Assembly: GCA_963843085.1 (NCBI GenBank)
Contig: CAWJJG010000011.1
Location: 930,001 to 994,000, forward strand
Direction: 5' to 3'
DNA length: 64,000 nt
Source of the DNA: DASUPK01 sp963843085
Lineage (GTDB): Bacteria > Actinomycetota > Thermoleophilia > Solirubrobacterales > 70-9
In this document: positions 18,223 to 27,184 of the stretch, piece after piece
Layout of the letters: each line of letters begins with the position of its first letter
Numbering within the stretch: position 1 is the first letter of the stretch
Notes under the pieces: model-generated
What the model saw: only the letters and a program-made list of their open reading frames with translations
What the model was told of the DNA's origin: nothing
Databases searched by the model: none
Translations under genes and position numbers: made by a program

Positions 18223-19251
18223 ATGCCGGGCGCGACCGGCGAGGTCTGGCTGCTCGACCACGGCGAGATCCTAGGCGGCGGGCAGCGCTTCGGGCGGCGG
18301 CTGGTGGAGGCTCTGCGCGCAGCGGGCCGGGGGGCCGAGCTGGTTGACGACCTGAGCTTCCCGACACCGGCTCCGTGGAATCCGAACGTCCCCCTGGCCA
18401 TTCGCCGAACCCGCCGCTTTCTGGAGGGCCTCGACCCGCAGTCGATCGTGATCGGGAATCACCCGCGAGTTCACGCTTACCTCTACGCGGCCACCCCCCG
18501 GTCCGACGGACCGGCGATCGTGCACATCGCGCATGAGCGCGAGAGCGCGGGACGGGGGATCGCGCGCTTCGCGTATCGCCGCTTCGGGGCCCTCCTGGTG
18601 ATCGGCGCCAACGCCGCCAGCGAGTACGAGGAGCGCCTCCCCGGGGTCGAGCTCACCAAGATCAACAATTTCCTGGCCGCCGAGGACTTCGAGCGCGCGG
18701 GCGGCGAGCGGGTGCTCTCCCCAGACCACGACGAGCTCACCGTAGGCGTACTGGCCAGATTGATCCCGGAGAAGGGAGTCGCGGAGCTGGTGGGGGAGCT
18801 CGCCGATCCGGTCGCCCGCTCGTCCTGGTTGAACCTCCTGATCGCGGGGGGCAGGCAGGACGCCTCGTATGCGGATCTGGTCGAGCGGCAAATCGCGGAT
18901 CTCGGCCTCGCGGACCGCGTCCGCCTGATCGGCGAGACCGACGACGTGCCCGGCTTTCTCGGCTCGATCGACACGCTGGTCGTTCCGTCGACCGGGAAGG
19001 AGGCACAGCCCACAGCGATCATTGAGGCGCTCGCTTTCGGCGTCCCGGTGGTGGTCCGGGCCCCCCTCTACTCGCCGGACTTCGACGGCCTGCCCGTCAC
19101 CGCCTACGAAACGGCGACGGAGCTGGCGGCCGCCCTCGCCGCACGCCGCCGTGCAGCGGCCCCGATGGGCGAGCTGATCTCGCGATTCGGCCCGGATCAG
19201 GCGATCGCGGGGATCGACGCCGCCGCTCAGCTCGCCAGGGCGCGCTCGTAG
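18223..19251 (+). CDS. Glycosyltransferase family 4-like protein
   Basis: 342 residues, ATG two bases after the DUF2142 stop. GT-B pattern: VWLLDHGEILGGGQRFGRRL (acceptor domain), TVGVLARLIPEKGVAELV (donor-domain start), DDVPGFLGSIDTLVVPSTGKEAQPTAIIEALAFG with the conserved Glu. The final E in the E-x7-E motif is partly altered (KEAQPTAIIEAL). The 3' end overlaps the convergent GT4 by 25 bases. Confidence 0.82.
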   Translation: MPGATGEVWLLDHGEILGGGQRFGRRLVEALRAAGRGAELVDDLSFPTPAPWNPNVPLAIRRTRRFLEGLDPQSIVIGNHPRVHAYLYAATPRSDGPAIVHIAHERESAGRGIARFAYRRFGALLVIGANAASEYEERLPGVELTKINNFLAAEDFERAGGERVLSPDHDELTVGVLARLIPEKGVAELVGELADPVARSSWLNLLIAGGRQDASYADLVERQIADLGLADRVRLIGETDDVPGFLGSIDTLVVPSTGKEAQPTAIIEALAFGVPVVVRAPLYSPDFDGLPVTAYETATELAAALAARRRAAAPMGELISRFGPDQAIAGIDAAAQLARARS

Positions 19252-20366
19252 GAGCGCAACGTTCCCTCGGCGGTCCTTCGCCAGGTGAAGCCGGCGGCCT
19301 GCGTCCGACCCGCCGACGCGAGCTTCCTCCGGAGCCCGTCGTCGGTGAGCAGCCGGTCGATCGCGGCGGTCATCGCGGGGACGTCGAGCGGGTCGAAGTA
19401 GAGAGCGGCGTCACCGGCGACCTCGGGAAGAGAGGTCGCGCTCGAGCAGGCGACCGGCAGGCCACGCGCCATCGCCTCCAGCACCGGCAGGCCGAAGCCC
19501 TCCGCGATGGAGGGGAATGCGAGGCACGTCGCGGCCTCGTAGAACCCCTCGAGCTCCTCGTCTCCCAGCCAGCCGATCAGGCGCACCCGGTCCTCCGCTC
19601 CGCACCCCCGTACGTGCGCGGCGAGCTCCTCCTCCCACTCGGTCCCGTACCCGGGCACGACCAGGACCGCCCGGCGCTCGAGCGTCGCCACCGCGTCGAC
19701 CAGGCGCTCGATGTTCTTGTGGGGCCGGTGCGCCGAGACGCTGAGCACGATCGGCGCGTCGCCGAGGGAATACCGCTCGCGGAGCTCCGCTTCCGGGACG
19801 GGGTCGGCGACCTTCCCCAGGCCCGGGGCGAGATGGGTGACGTCCACCCTTGCGGGATCGACGCCGAGGAGAGAGACCACGTCGGACTTGGTCGCCTCGG
19901 AGATCGCGATGATCCGCGCGGAGCGACGGGCGGCGAGCGGAACCAGCATCCGCATCCCGAGCGAGCGGATCCCCGGGTGCGCCTCCGGGAAGCGCCTGTA
20001 GATCAGGTCGAGGATCGTGGTCACCTGCGGGACGCCGGGCAACGCCGGCGCGGTCGTGAACAGGTTGTGCAGGAGGTCGATGCCCGCGCGACGGGCGGCG
20101 CGGGGAAGGGACGTCTGCTCGGCCAGCACCCGTCTGGCGCGGCTGGTGGCCATCACCGGGATCTCGTCCACCTCGAGCTCGGCGCCCCAGGGCTCGGATC
20201 GCAGCGCCGGCGCTCCCTCCCGGGAGGCGAAGACGACCAGGTCGTGACCACCCGCCTCGAGCAGGGCGGGGACGAGCGCTCTCGCGTAGACCTCGGATCC
20301 CCCGGTCTGGCCGGGCACGAGGTGCAGGAGGTTGAGGCCGACCTTCAAGGGGCCGCAGGTTCGCAT
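19227..20366 (-). CDS. Glycosyltransferase family 4
   Basis: 379 residues. NLLHLVPGQTGGSEVYARAL (acceptor-side glycine loop), LLHNLFTTAP, ISEATKSDVV, VLSVSAHRPHKNIERLVDAV, GWLGDEELEGFYEAATCLAFPSIAEGFGLPVLEAMARG with both conserved Glu. Close in pattern to mannosyltransferases of the WbpY/MtfB type. An internal TTG seven codons in (LKVGLN) is an alternative start. Convergent overlap with the GT4 on the other strand. Confidence 0.86.
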   Translation of the reverse strand: MRTCGPLKVGLNLLHLVPGQTGGSEVYARALVPALLEAGGHDLVVFASREGAPALRSEPWGAELEVDEIPVMATSRARRVLAEQTSLPRAARRAGIDLLHNLFTTAPALPGVPQVTTILDLIYRRFPEAHPGIRSLGMRMLVPLAARRSARIIAISEATKSDVVSLLGVDPARVDVTHLAPGLGKVADPVPEAELRERYSLGDAPIVLSVSAHRPHKNIERLVDAVATLERRAVLVVPGYGTEWEEELAAHVRGCGAEDRVRLIGWLGDEELEGFYEAATCLAFPSIAEGFGLPVLEAMARGLPVACSSATSLPEVAGDAALYFDPLDVPAMTAAIDRLLTDDGLRRKLASAGRTQAAGFTWRRTAEGTLRSYERALAS

Positions 20367-20404
20367 GGATGTGCGGGATCCGGCGCGCTCCTATCCTGCC
20401 GCGG

Positions 20405-21340
20405 ATGACCGCCGCCGACGGGCCGACGATCAGCGTCGTCGTCCCCGCCTACAACGAGGAGCGCTACATCGCGGAGGCGCTCGACGCGATCCTCGCCCAG
20501 ACCGCCCCGCCGCTCGAGGTGATCGTGGTCGACGACGGCTCCACGGACGGAACGGCGGAGGTCGTCGGCCGCTTCAGCGAGCACGTCCGCCTGGTCGCGC
20601 AGGAGAACCGCGGCTGCCCCGGGGCCTTCGACACCGGCTTCCGTGAGGCGGCCGGCGACTTCGTCGCCCTCTGCCCGGCCGACGACGTCTGGGAGCGGCG
20701 GAAGCTCGAGTGGCAGCGGGAAGCGCTGGCGCGGCACCCCGAGGTGGACGTCTCCTTCGGCGCCGCGGAGCGCTTCGGGCTCGCGAGCGGCGACCACCTC
20801 CGCCCACGGAGTACGGGCGTCCTCGACACCAGGGCGTTCGCCCGCGAGATGTTCCCGGAGAACCTGATCCCCGACCCGAGCGCGGTCGTGCGGCGCTCGC
20901 TCTACCTCGAGCTCGGCGGGTATGAGCCGCTCGTGGGCGAGGACTACGAGTTCTGGATGCGTGCCCTCTCGGCGGGCGCGACCTTCTACTTCGAGCCCCG
21001 GCTCGTCGTACGGCTGCGCGAGCACGGGGGCAACCTCTCCTACCGCGGCCTGGAGATCTGGGAGACGAAACATCTGATCCACGAGCGCTACGCGGACATG
21101 GCCGGCGATCCCGAGCTCGTCCGCCGCACCCTCGCTCACGACCTGCTGATGATCGGCTACTGCAGGGCGGCGCTCGGCCGCTCCGGCGACGCGCGCCGCT
21201 CGTTCCGGGCGTCACTCGAGACGAGGCTCAGCCCGCTCTCCCTCGCCGCCGCGATGGCGATGACCGTGCCCGGCGTTGCCAGGGCGGTCAGCAGCGTCGC
21301 CCCCCGCCTCCGCCGGGTCTCGACCGGGATCGGCGGCTGA
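20405..21340 (+). CDS. Glycosyltransferase family 2
   Basis: 311 residues from ATG 20405; 38 bases from the divergent GT4 start. GT-A core: ISVVVPAYNEERYIAEALDA, VIVVDDGSTDGTAEV, LVAQENRGCPGAFDTGF, ALCPADDVWE (metal site ADD) and GEDYEFWMRALSAG with the catalytic ED. The C-terminus ends in a hydrophobic/basic helix. First of a six-gene run that leads into the ABC exporter. Confidence 0.86.
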   Translation: MTAADGPTISVVVPAYNEERYIAEALDAILAQTAPPLEVIVVDDGSTDGTAEVVGRFSEHVRLVAQENRGCPGAFDTGFREAAGDFVALCPADDVWERRKLEWQREALARHPEVDVSFGAAERFGLASGDHLRPRSTGVLDTRAFAREMFPENLIPDPSAVVRRSLYLELGGYEPLVGEDYEFWMRALSAGATFYFEPRLVVRLREHGGNLSYRGLEIWETKHLIHERYADMAGDPELVRRTLAHDLLMIGYCRAALGRSGDARRSFRASLETRLSPLSLAAAMAMTVPGVARAVSSVAPRLRRVSTGIGG

Positions 21341-21344
21341 CGCG

Positions 21345-22337
21345 ATGAAGATCCTCTACGTCGCGATGGCGGACGACTATGGCGACCCCAGCCGAGGGCC
21401 CAGCTTCGAGGAGACGAACTTCCGGAGCGCGCTGGAGGGGATGGGGCACGAGCTCGTCACCTTCGACTTCATGGCCGAGAAGAAGGCTCACGGCAAGGCG
21501 GAGATGAACCGGCGGCTGCTCGCCGCCGCCGAGGAGGCCACCCCGGACCTCTCCTTCTTCGCGCTCTTCGAGGGCGAGATCGACCAGGAGACGATCAGGG
21601 GCGTCAGCCGCGCCGGCGGCCCGACCGTCAACTGGTTTGCCGACGACCACTGGCGCTTCGAGCGGTTCAGCAGGCATTTCGCGCCCGCCCTCGACTGGTC
21701 GGTGACGACCGATCGCGACTCCCTCCCGAAGTACGAGGCGATCGGCCACGAGCACGTGATCCTCTCCCAGTGGGCGTGCAACCGCTACGCGTATGAGAAG
21801 ACCGCCCAGGGCCTCTCCTACGACGTGACGTTCATCGGCCAGTCCTACGGCGAGCGGCCGGCGACGGTGGAGCGCCTGCGGGCCGAGGGATTCGACGTCC
21901 GCTGCTGGGGATTCGGCTGGCCCGAGGGCCGGATCGAGCACGACGAGATGGTGCGCGTCTTCGGGGCGAGCCGGATCAACCTCAACCTCTCGAGTGCGTT
22001 CGATCCGCCGGAGCGGCTGCCGATGCGCCTCCTGCGCCCCTTCCGAGGCAAGAAGGAGGTGCGCAGGAGCCAGATCAAGGGACGGACCTTCGAGGTGCCG
22101 GGCAGCGGCGGCTTCCTGCTCACCGACCGGGTAGCCCACCTCGAGGAGTACCTGACGCCGGGCGAGGAGATCGGCACGTTCGAATCCACCGACGACCTCG
22201 TCGCGCAGGTGGGCTCGTGGCTCGAGCACGAGGATGAGCGGGCCCGCGCGGCCGAGGCCGGCTACAAACGGGTGAGGGAGGAGCACACCTACGACCACCG
22301 CTTCGCGGAGATCTTCAAGAGGATCGGCGTGGGATGA
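21345..22337 (+). CDS. CgeB-like glycosyltransferase
   Basis: 330 residues. MKILYVAMADDYGDPSRGPS, then NWFADDHWRFERFS, SYDVTFIGQSYGERPATVE and, near the end, RTFEVPGSGGFLLTDRVAHLEEYLTPG, the layout of CgeB/DUF3880-type proteins (GT-B fold, GT1/4-like donor domain). Overlaps the methyltransferase start by four bases (ATGA). A second, divergent CgeB-like protein lies at 25423, on the other side of the exporter genes. Confidence 0.8.
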   Translation: MKILYVAMADDYGDPSRGPSFEETNFRSALEGMGHELVTFDFMAEKKAHGKAEMNRRLLAAAEEATPDLSFFALFEGEIDQETIRGVSRAGGPTVNWFADDHWRFERFSRHFAPALDWSVTTDRDSLPKYEAIGHEHVILSQWACNRYAYEKTAQGLSYDVTFIGQSYGERPATVERLRAEGFDVRCWGFGWPEGRIEHDEMVRVFGASRINLNLSSAFDPPERLPMRLLRPFRGKKEVRRSQIKGRTFEVPGSGGFLLTDRVAHLEEYLTPGEEIGTFESTDDLVAQVGSWLEHEDERARAAEAGYKRVREEHTYDHRFAEIFKRIGVG

Positions 22338-23125
22338 CCGATCCGAACACACCCGAGCTCTGGAACGAGATCTGGCAGGCCGGCACCAGCGCCGAGGAGC
22401 ACCGCGCGAACGTCGCACGGGAGGAGCTGTCGATCCGGTGGCAGCGGATCGAGGAGCGCGTGCGCGCTCGCTTCGGCGGCTTCGAGGGGCTGCGGGTGAT
22501 CGAGATCGGCGCGGGAGCGGGCACGAACGCCGCGGCGATGGCGAAGCGTGGCGCGTCCGTGACGCTGCTCGACTACTCGCCCGAGGCGCTGAGCAAGGCA
22601 CGCGAGCTGTTCGAGGCCAATGGCCTGGAGGCCCGCTTCGTCGACGCGAACGCGCTGGAGCTGCCGGACGAGGTTCGGGCGCGGTTCGACATCGCGATGT
22701 CCTTCGGCCTCAACGAGCACTTCACCGGGGCCGAACGCGACGGGATCTTCCAGGCCCATCTCGACGCCCTGCGGCCGGATGGGATCGTGATCGTCTCCGT
22801 GCCGAACGCCAACAACGCACCGTACCGGCTCTCCAAGTGGGCGGCAGAGAGGACGGGACGCTGGAAGCTGGGCATCGAGGTGCCGTTCACCCGGGCCGAG
22901 CTCGAGACGATCTGCAGGCGACTGGGAGTCACGGATCCGGAGTTCTTCGGCGACTCATTCGCCTACTCGCTCCAATTCGTCAATCCGCTGGCGTTCGTGC
23001 GCAGAGCCCGCGGCCGGCCCGAGAAGACCAGGCTGCGGCGAGAGCGCGGAACGCCCCTCGACGAGCGCTGGAGCTATGCCACCGTCGTCGTGATGCCCCG
23101 TCCTCCTAGACTTCCGGTCCGATGA
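22334..23125 (+). CDS. Class I SAM-dependent methyltransferase
   Basis: 263 residues. VIEIGAGAGTNAAAMAKRG (motif I), VTLLDYSPEALSKAREL (motif II), ANALELPDE, FDIAMSFGLNEHF and LRPDGIVIVSVPNANN. Typical small-molecule or glycan methyltransferase. ATGA overlaps at both ends: with the CgeB-like gene before and wzm after, so all are one translational unit. It may cap the chain that the exporter moves. Confidence 0.85.
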   Translation: MTDPNTPELWNEIWQAGTSAEEHRANVAREELSIRWQRIEERVRARFGGFEGLRVIEIGAGAGTNAAAMAKRGASVTLLDYSPEALSKARELFEANGLEARFVDANALELPDEVRARFDIAMSFGLNEHFTGAERDGIFQAHLDALRPDGIVIVSVPNANNAPYRLSKWAAERTGRWKLGIEVPFTRAELETICRRLGVTDPEFFGDSFAYSLQFVNPLAFVRRARGRPEKTRLRRERGTPLDERWSYATVVVMPRPPRLPVR

Positions 23126-24000
23126 GCCCGAGCTCCACGCAGACGGGGGTCACCGCGGCAGCCGATCTCGGCGGCGCGTCCGTCGATCTCGTCCACGACT
23201 CGCTGCGGGTGGCGGTCCCGAAGAAGCGACGCATCCGCCTGTCCGACCTCTGGACCAGCCGCCACGTCGGCTTCATGCTGGGCCTCCGCGACGTCAAGGC
23301 CAAGTACAAGCAGTCGGCGCTGGGCCCGCTGTGGCTCGCGCTGCAGCCACTCGGCATGCTGGCCGCCGTCACGATCGCGTTCTCGAAGGTCACCAGCGTC
23401 AACACGGGAAGCGTGCCTTACGTCACCTTCGCGCTGGTGGGGCTCGCGGTCTGGACCTATGTGCAGATGGCGATCACGGTCGCCCCGCAGGTCCTGCAGG
23501 CCAACTACCAGGTCGTTCGCCGCAGCCCCTGTCCTCGCCTGGCTTTCGTCACCGGCACGCTGATCTCGGTGCTGCCACCGCTCGCCGTCGTACTGACCGC
23601 GAGCATCGTTGCGGCAGGGGTGAGCGGCACCCTCTCGGTTCAGGCCCTTGCGATGCCGATCCTCATCGCCTGGCTGCTCCTCAGCACCTTCGGCTTCACG
23701 CTGCTCGTCACCGCCCTCGGAGGTCGCTTTCGCGATGCGGTCGCGCTGGCACCGCTCGTCGTCCAGGCGGGGATCTTCCTGACGCCCGTCGGCTATCCCC
23801 TCAGTGCGGCCGGCAGCTTCGCCAAGGTGCTGGCCTTCAACCCCGCGTCCGGGATCATCGAGGCATGGCGCTGGTCGCTGCTCGGGAGCTCGCCGGACAT
23901 GTTCGCGATCGCCATCGGCCTCGCCGAGATGGTCGCGATGCTGGTGATGGGCTGGTACGTGTTCGGCCGTATGGAGACCCGCTTTGCCGACTACGTCTGA
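23122..24000 (+). CDS. wzm: ABC-2 polysaccharide export permease (Wzm/TagG-like)
   Basis: 292 residues. A cytoplasmic N-terminus of about 50 residues, then RDVKAKYKQSALGPLWLALQPLGML, the conserved motif of Wzm/KpsM/TagG permeases, and six hydrophobic segments. FLTPVGYPLSAA in the last loop is also conserved. It forms the membrane channel that exports undecaprenyl-linked glycan to the outer face. It is paired with the ATPase encoded at 23984, overlapping by 17 bases. Confidence 0.9.
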   Translation: MSPSSTQTGVTAAADLGGASVDLVHDSLRVAVPKKRRIRLSDLWTSRHVGFMLGLRDVKAKYKQSALGPLWLALQPLGMLAAVTIAFSKVTSVNTGSVPYVTFALVGLAVWTYVQMAITVAPQVLQANYQVVRRSPCPRLAFVTGTLISVLPPLAVVLTASIVAAGVSGTLSVQALAMPILIAWLLLSTFGFTLLVTALGGRFRDAVALAPLVVQAGIFLTPVGYPLSAAGSFAKVLAFNPASGIIEAWRWSLLGSSPDMFAIAIGLAEMVAMLVMGWYVFGRMETRFADYV

Positions 24001-24757
24001 CCTCAACGGCGGCGAGCCTCGCACCGACCTTGCCGTTCGCTGCCAGGGGGTCGGCAAGAGCTACGGCCTCGGCGAGGAGCTGAGCCTCCAGCACACCCTG
24101 AGCACCCTCGTCCGCCGCGACTACGACAGGGATCGCTTCTGGGCCCTGACCGACGTCAGCTTCGAGGTGAAGCGCGGGGAGTTCTTCGGAATCGTCGGGG
24201 CGAATGGCTCCGGGAAGTCGACGCTCACGCAGCTGGTGTCGGGTATCGCGATGCAGGACGCGGGCAAGATCGAGGTCTGGGGGCGCCTGATCCCACTGCT
24301 CGAGGTGGGCGCGGGGTTCCATCCCGAGCTCACGGGCCGCGAGAACGTCGAGCTCCTCGGCACCATCCTCGGACTGGAGCGCAAGGCGATCCGAGACCAG
24401 ATGGAGGCGATCACGGACTTCGCGGGGATCCACCGCTACATGGACACCCCCTTGAAGCGGTACTCGAGCGGCATGGCGGCGAGGCTCTCCTTCGCCACGG
24501 CCACCTGTTTCCCGGCCGACACCTACGTCTTCGACGAGGTGCTCGCCGTGGTGGACGACTCCTTCCGCGACCAGTGCGCGAAGGCGCTCAAGCGCCTCAA
24601 CGACGAAGGCCGGACGATCATCTTCATGAGCCACGACCTCGACCTGGTCAAGTCCGTGTGCAGGACGGGGATGTGGCTCGACCACGGCGAGATCCGGATG
24701 AGGGGCGCAATCGGCGAAGTTGCCGCGAAGTACACCGCAGTCACAGCCGAGGCCTGA
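23984..24757 (+). CDS. wzt: ABC polysaccharide export ATPase (Wzt/TagH-like, short form)
   Basis: 257 residues, TTG start at 23984 inside the permease gene. Walker A GANGSGKST (72-80), IPLLEVGAGFHPELTGRENV (the family-specific Q-loop region), signature RYSSGMAARL and Walker B TYVFDEVLAVVDD, then SHDLDLV. These are the hallmarks of the Wzt/RfbB/TagH group. The C-terminal carbohydrate-binding domain of Wzt from O8/O9a-type systems is absent, so chain-end recognition must work differently (see findings). Confidence 0.9.
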   Translation: MPTTSDLNGGEPRTDLAVRCQGVGKSYGLGEELSLQHTLSTLVRRDYDRDRFWALTDVSFEVKRGEFFGIVGANGSGKSTLTQLVSGIAMQDAGKIEVWGRLIPLLEVGAGFHPELTGRENVELLGTILGLERKAIRDQMEAITDFAGIHRYMDTPLKRYSSGMAARLSFATATCFPADTYVFDEVLAVVDDSFRDQCAKALKRLNDEGRTIIFMSHDLDLVKSVCRTGMWLDHGEIRMRGAIGEVAAKYTAVTAEA

Positions 24758-24771
24758 GCGGCCGCGGACGG

Positions 24772-25419
24772 ATGCCTGCGGCGCCCATTCGCCTACACCT
24801 TGGATGCGGTGAGACCTATCTCGACGGCTACGTCAATGTCGACTTTCCGCCCGGGGAGCACGCGGTCCAGACCACCTCGCCGGCCGACGTGTTTGCGGAC
24901 ATCACCAGGCTCCGGTACGAGCCCGCGAGCGTGGCCGAGGTCAGGATCCACCACGTCTTCGAGCACTTCGACCGTGCGACCGCACTTCGGCTCCTGATCG
25001 ACTGGTACGAGTGGCTGGAGCCGGGCGGCCGCCTGATGATCGAGACACCTGACTTCGAGGCGGCGGTGCGCCGGTTTCGCAGACCCTGGCAGCGATCGCA
25101 GAGAGATCTCGCGCTGCGCCACGTCTTCGGCTCGCACGAGGCTGCATGGGCCGTGCACGCCGACGGGTGGTACGAGGGCAAGTTCCGGAAGGTGCTGGGC
25201 GCTCTCGGCTTCCAGGTCGGCAAGGTCCGGAGGGCGACGTGGAGGGGAACCGACAACATCACGGTTGAAGCCCGCAAGCCGGAGGCGGGGCTGCTCACCC
25301 GAGATCAGCTGATCGAGCGGGCGACCGGGATCCTCTCGGGCAGCCTCGTCGACGGCTCATCCACGGAGCTGAGGCTGCTGGCCGTCTGGGTGGACTCCCT
25401 ATCAGGGCCTCGCGACTAG
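24772..25419 (+). CDS. SAM-dependent methyltransferase
   Basis: 215 residues from ATG 24772, 14 bases after wzt. The opening IRLHLGCGETYLDGYVNVDF is typical of the group often found in cell-surface glycan clusters; HHVFEHFDRATALRLLIDW and LEPGGRLMIETPDF are the later motifs. The SAM-binding acidic residue is D in NVDF. Probably modifies a glycan or a lipid-linked intermediate. Confidence 0.82.
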   Translation: MPAAPIRLHLGCGETYLDGYVNVDFPPGEHAVQTTSPADVFADITRLRYEPASVAEVRIHHVFEHFDRATALRLLIDWYEWLEPGGRLMIETPDFEAAVRRFRRPWQRSQRDLALRHVFGSHEAAWAVHADGWYEGKFRKVLGALGFQVGKVRRATWRGTDNITVEARKPEAGLLTRDQLIERATGILSGSLVDGSSTELRLLAVWVDSLSGPRD

Positions 25420-25422
25420 ATC

Positions 25423-26442
25423 GTGGCCGGCCCGACCTTCTACATCCTGGACCACCCGTTTCTGCCCACGCCGTACAACCACCGCTTCTTCGTGGAGAAG
25501 TTCGGCCGGGGCTTCGGGCTCCACGGCTGGGACGTGCGGGTCGTCAGGCGGATCTCGGAGATCAGCGAACCCGGCCTGGTGATGATCGGGAACCACGATT
25601 GCTTTCACGGCTGGGAGACCGGCCGCCTGCAGCCGCTCTTCGGCAGGATCCCCGCGATCCGCCCATCGAAGAAGCTGACCACCCGGCCGGGCAGGAGGGG
25701 CAAGCAGCTCGTGGTGCGGCGGCTGGTGCGAAGGCTGCGAGATCGCCCGGAGACCATCCTGCTCGCCTGGCGCGGATACGAGCTGAAATCCCTCCGCGAG
25801 GACCCGGGCATCCGGGTGATCTTCGCCGGCGAGTGCTGCTGGGGCGAGCCGAAGTCCGCGGGCCGGCGCGGCTGGCGGGAGTTCAGCAAGCGGCACCCCA
25901 ATGCGCTCCCGATCGAGTTCGGCGCGCCGGTGGATCCGCAGCGTGTCGGCGAGGGCTGCGAGAACGAGGCGATCGACTGCTCCTACGTCGGCTACCAGGG
26001 CTACGAGCCGGATTGGCAGGCGCACTTCCGGCGGGATCCGCGAAATCGCATCGTCGGCACGCCTCCGTACATCGACGAGGCCGAGCGGCTGAACATCCTG
26101 CGGAACTCGAAGATCGTGCTGGGTCTCCACCAGCCGGAGAACGTCGCCGACTGCCTGCCCATCGAGCGTGTCTATGACGCGCTCGCCTTCGGCGCCGTGC
26201 TGATCACCGACAACCCCTGGGCCGTGGACGCCACCGAGGGCATCGGGCAATACGCCGAGACGCTCGAGGACGCCAGGCGGCTCGCCGACCACTACCTGAG
26301 TCATGACGCGGAGCGCAGGGAGCTCCGCTCACGCGGCCTGGAGTTCGCCCGCCGCCGGGGGACCTACGCCCACCGCGCCGCCGACTTCATCGCGCTGCGG
26401 CAGGAGCTCCTCGCCGGCAGCCGCAGCCTTGCGGCGGCGTGA
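25423..26442 (+). CDS. CgeB-like glycosyltransferase (GT-B fold, donor domain)
   Basis: 339 residues, GTG start three bases after the previous stop. The N-terminal half is unusual (FYILDHPFLPTPYNHRFFVEKFG). The C-terminal half has CSYVGYQGYEPDWQAHF, LNILRNSKIVLGLHQPENVADCLPIERVYDALAFGAVLITD, the donor-domain pattern of CgeB/GT1-like proteins. It closes the plus-strand run that began at 20405. Family assignment rests mainly on the C-terminal half. Confidence 0.68.
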   Translation: MAGPTFYILDHPFLPTPYNHRFFVEKFGRGFGLHGWDVRVVRRISEISEPGLVMIGNHDCFHGWETGRLQPLFGRIPAIRPSKKLTTRPGRRGKQLVVRRLVRRLRDRPETILLAWRGYELKSLREDPGIRVIFAGECCWGEPKSAGRRGWREFSKRHPNALPIEFGAPVDPQRVGEGCENEAIDCSYVGYQGYEPDWQAHFRRDPRNRIVGTPPYIDEAERLNILRNSKIVLGLHQPENVADCLPIERVYDALAFGAVLITDNPWAVDATEGIGQYAETLEDARRLADHYLSHDAERRELRSRGLEFARRRGTYAHRAADFIALRQELLAGSRSLAAA

Positions 26443-26445
26443 ACT

Positions 26446-27171
26446 TCAGGAACCACGGACGACGCCGACGGTGACGCCGTTGGCGTATCTGAACGGGGAG
26501 TCGTACGCGACGTCCTCGAGCTCCGCATAGTCCACCTCGACCCACCGCCCGTCCGCAGAGATGCGCTTAAGACTCCAGCACCCGGCGAGGGGGACGCGGC
26601 CGTTCGCGATGCAGGCGTCGAGCTCGGTGTGCCAGCCGTGCGGCACGGTGAAGAGCAGCTCGCCGCTCGGCGTGAGCAGCTCCCGCAGGCGGTCGATCGC
26701 GCGCAGGACCTTCTCCGGATCGCGCGGCTCGTCCTCGTCCCAGCCGACGTGCTCCAGCGTCGAGACCGAGACAATCAGCTCGTAGCGGCGACCGGGATCG
26801 AAGTCGACGATGTCCTCGTTGATCACTCCCGGGGTCTGCTCGTACTTGTCGACCACCGCGTGCCGAGCGCGAAAGTAGTTGGAGAGGACGTTGCCCACCT
26901 CGAGCGTGCTCGCCGGGTCCACCCTACGGACCCGCGACCAGGCGACCGGCAGCTCGACCGCCCGCTCGCTCCTCCAGGTGGTCATGTAGGGGTGCCAGAG
27001 ATAGCGGTGGCGAACCCCGCCGAGCTCGAAGGTCGTGGGGCGACCGGCGACGACGCTCCGGCCGTAGATCGCGAGCGGCCGGTACCAGTTGAGCCCCTCG
27101 CGGGCCATGTCGAGACGCCGGGTCGCGAACGGCTGGAGCGGACGCGGCAGGTGCCTCACGCGGGGCCTCAT
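26446..27171 (-). CDS. SAM-dependent methyltransferase-like protein, paralogue A
   Basis: 241 residues; ATG at 27171 chosen as MRPRVRHLPRPLQPFATRRL matches the N-terminus of paralogue B. Contains STLEVGNVLSNYF, VVDKYEQTPGVINEDIVDF, YELIVSVSTLEHVGWDEDEP and LLTPSGELLFTVPHGW, a class I methyltransferase arrangement with an atypical SAM motif (EVGNVLS rather than ExGxGxG). It lies 13 bases downstream of paralogue B on the same strand. The pair is a clear tandem duplication. Substrate unknown. Confidence 0.78.
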   Translation of the reverse strand: MRPRVRHLPRPLQPFATRRLDMAREGLNWYRPLAIYGRSVVAGRPTTFELGGVRHRYLWHPYMTTWRSERAVELPVAWSRVRRVDPASTLEVGNVLSNYFRARHAVVDKYEQTPGVINEDIVDFDPGRRYELIVSVSTLEHVGWDEDEPRDPEKVLRAIDRLRELLTPSGELLFTVPHGWHTELDACIANGRVPLAGCWSLKRISADGRWVEVDYAELEDVAYDSPFRYANGVTVGVVRGS

Positions 27172-27184
27172 CGAGCGCGCGAGT

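Noticed and set aside
23984..24757. Drug-exporter ATPase
   Set aside because: IPLLEVGAGFHPELTGRENV and the YSSGM signature are specific to polysaccharide exporters of the Wzt/TagH group.
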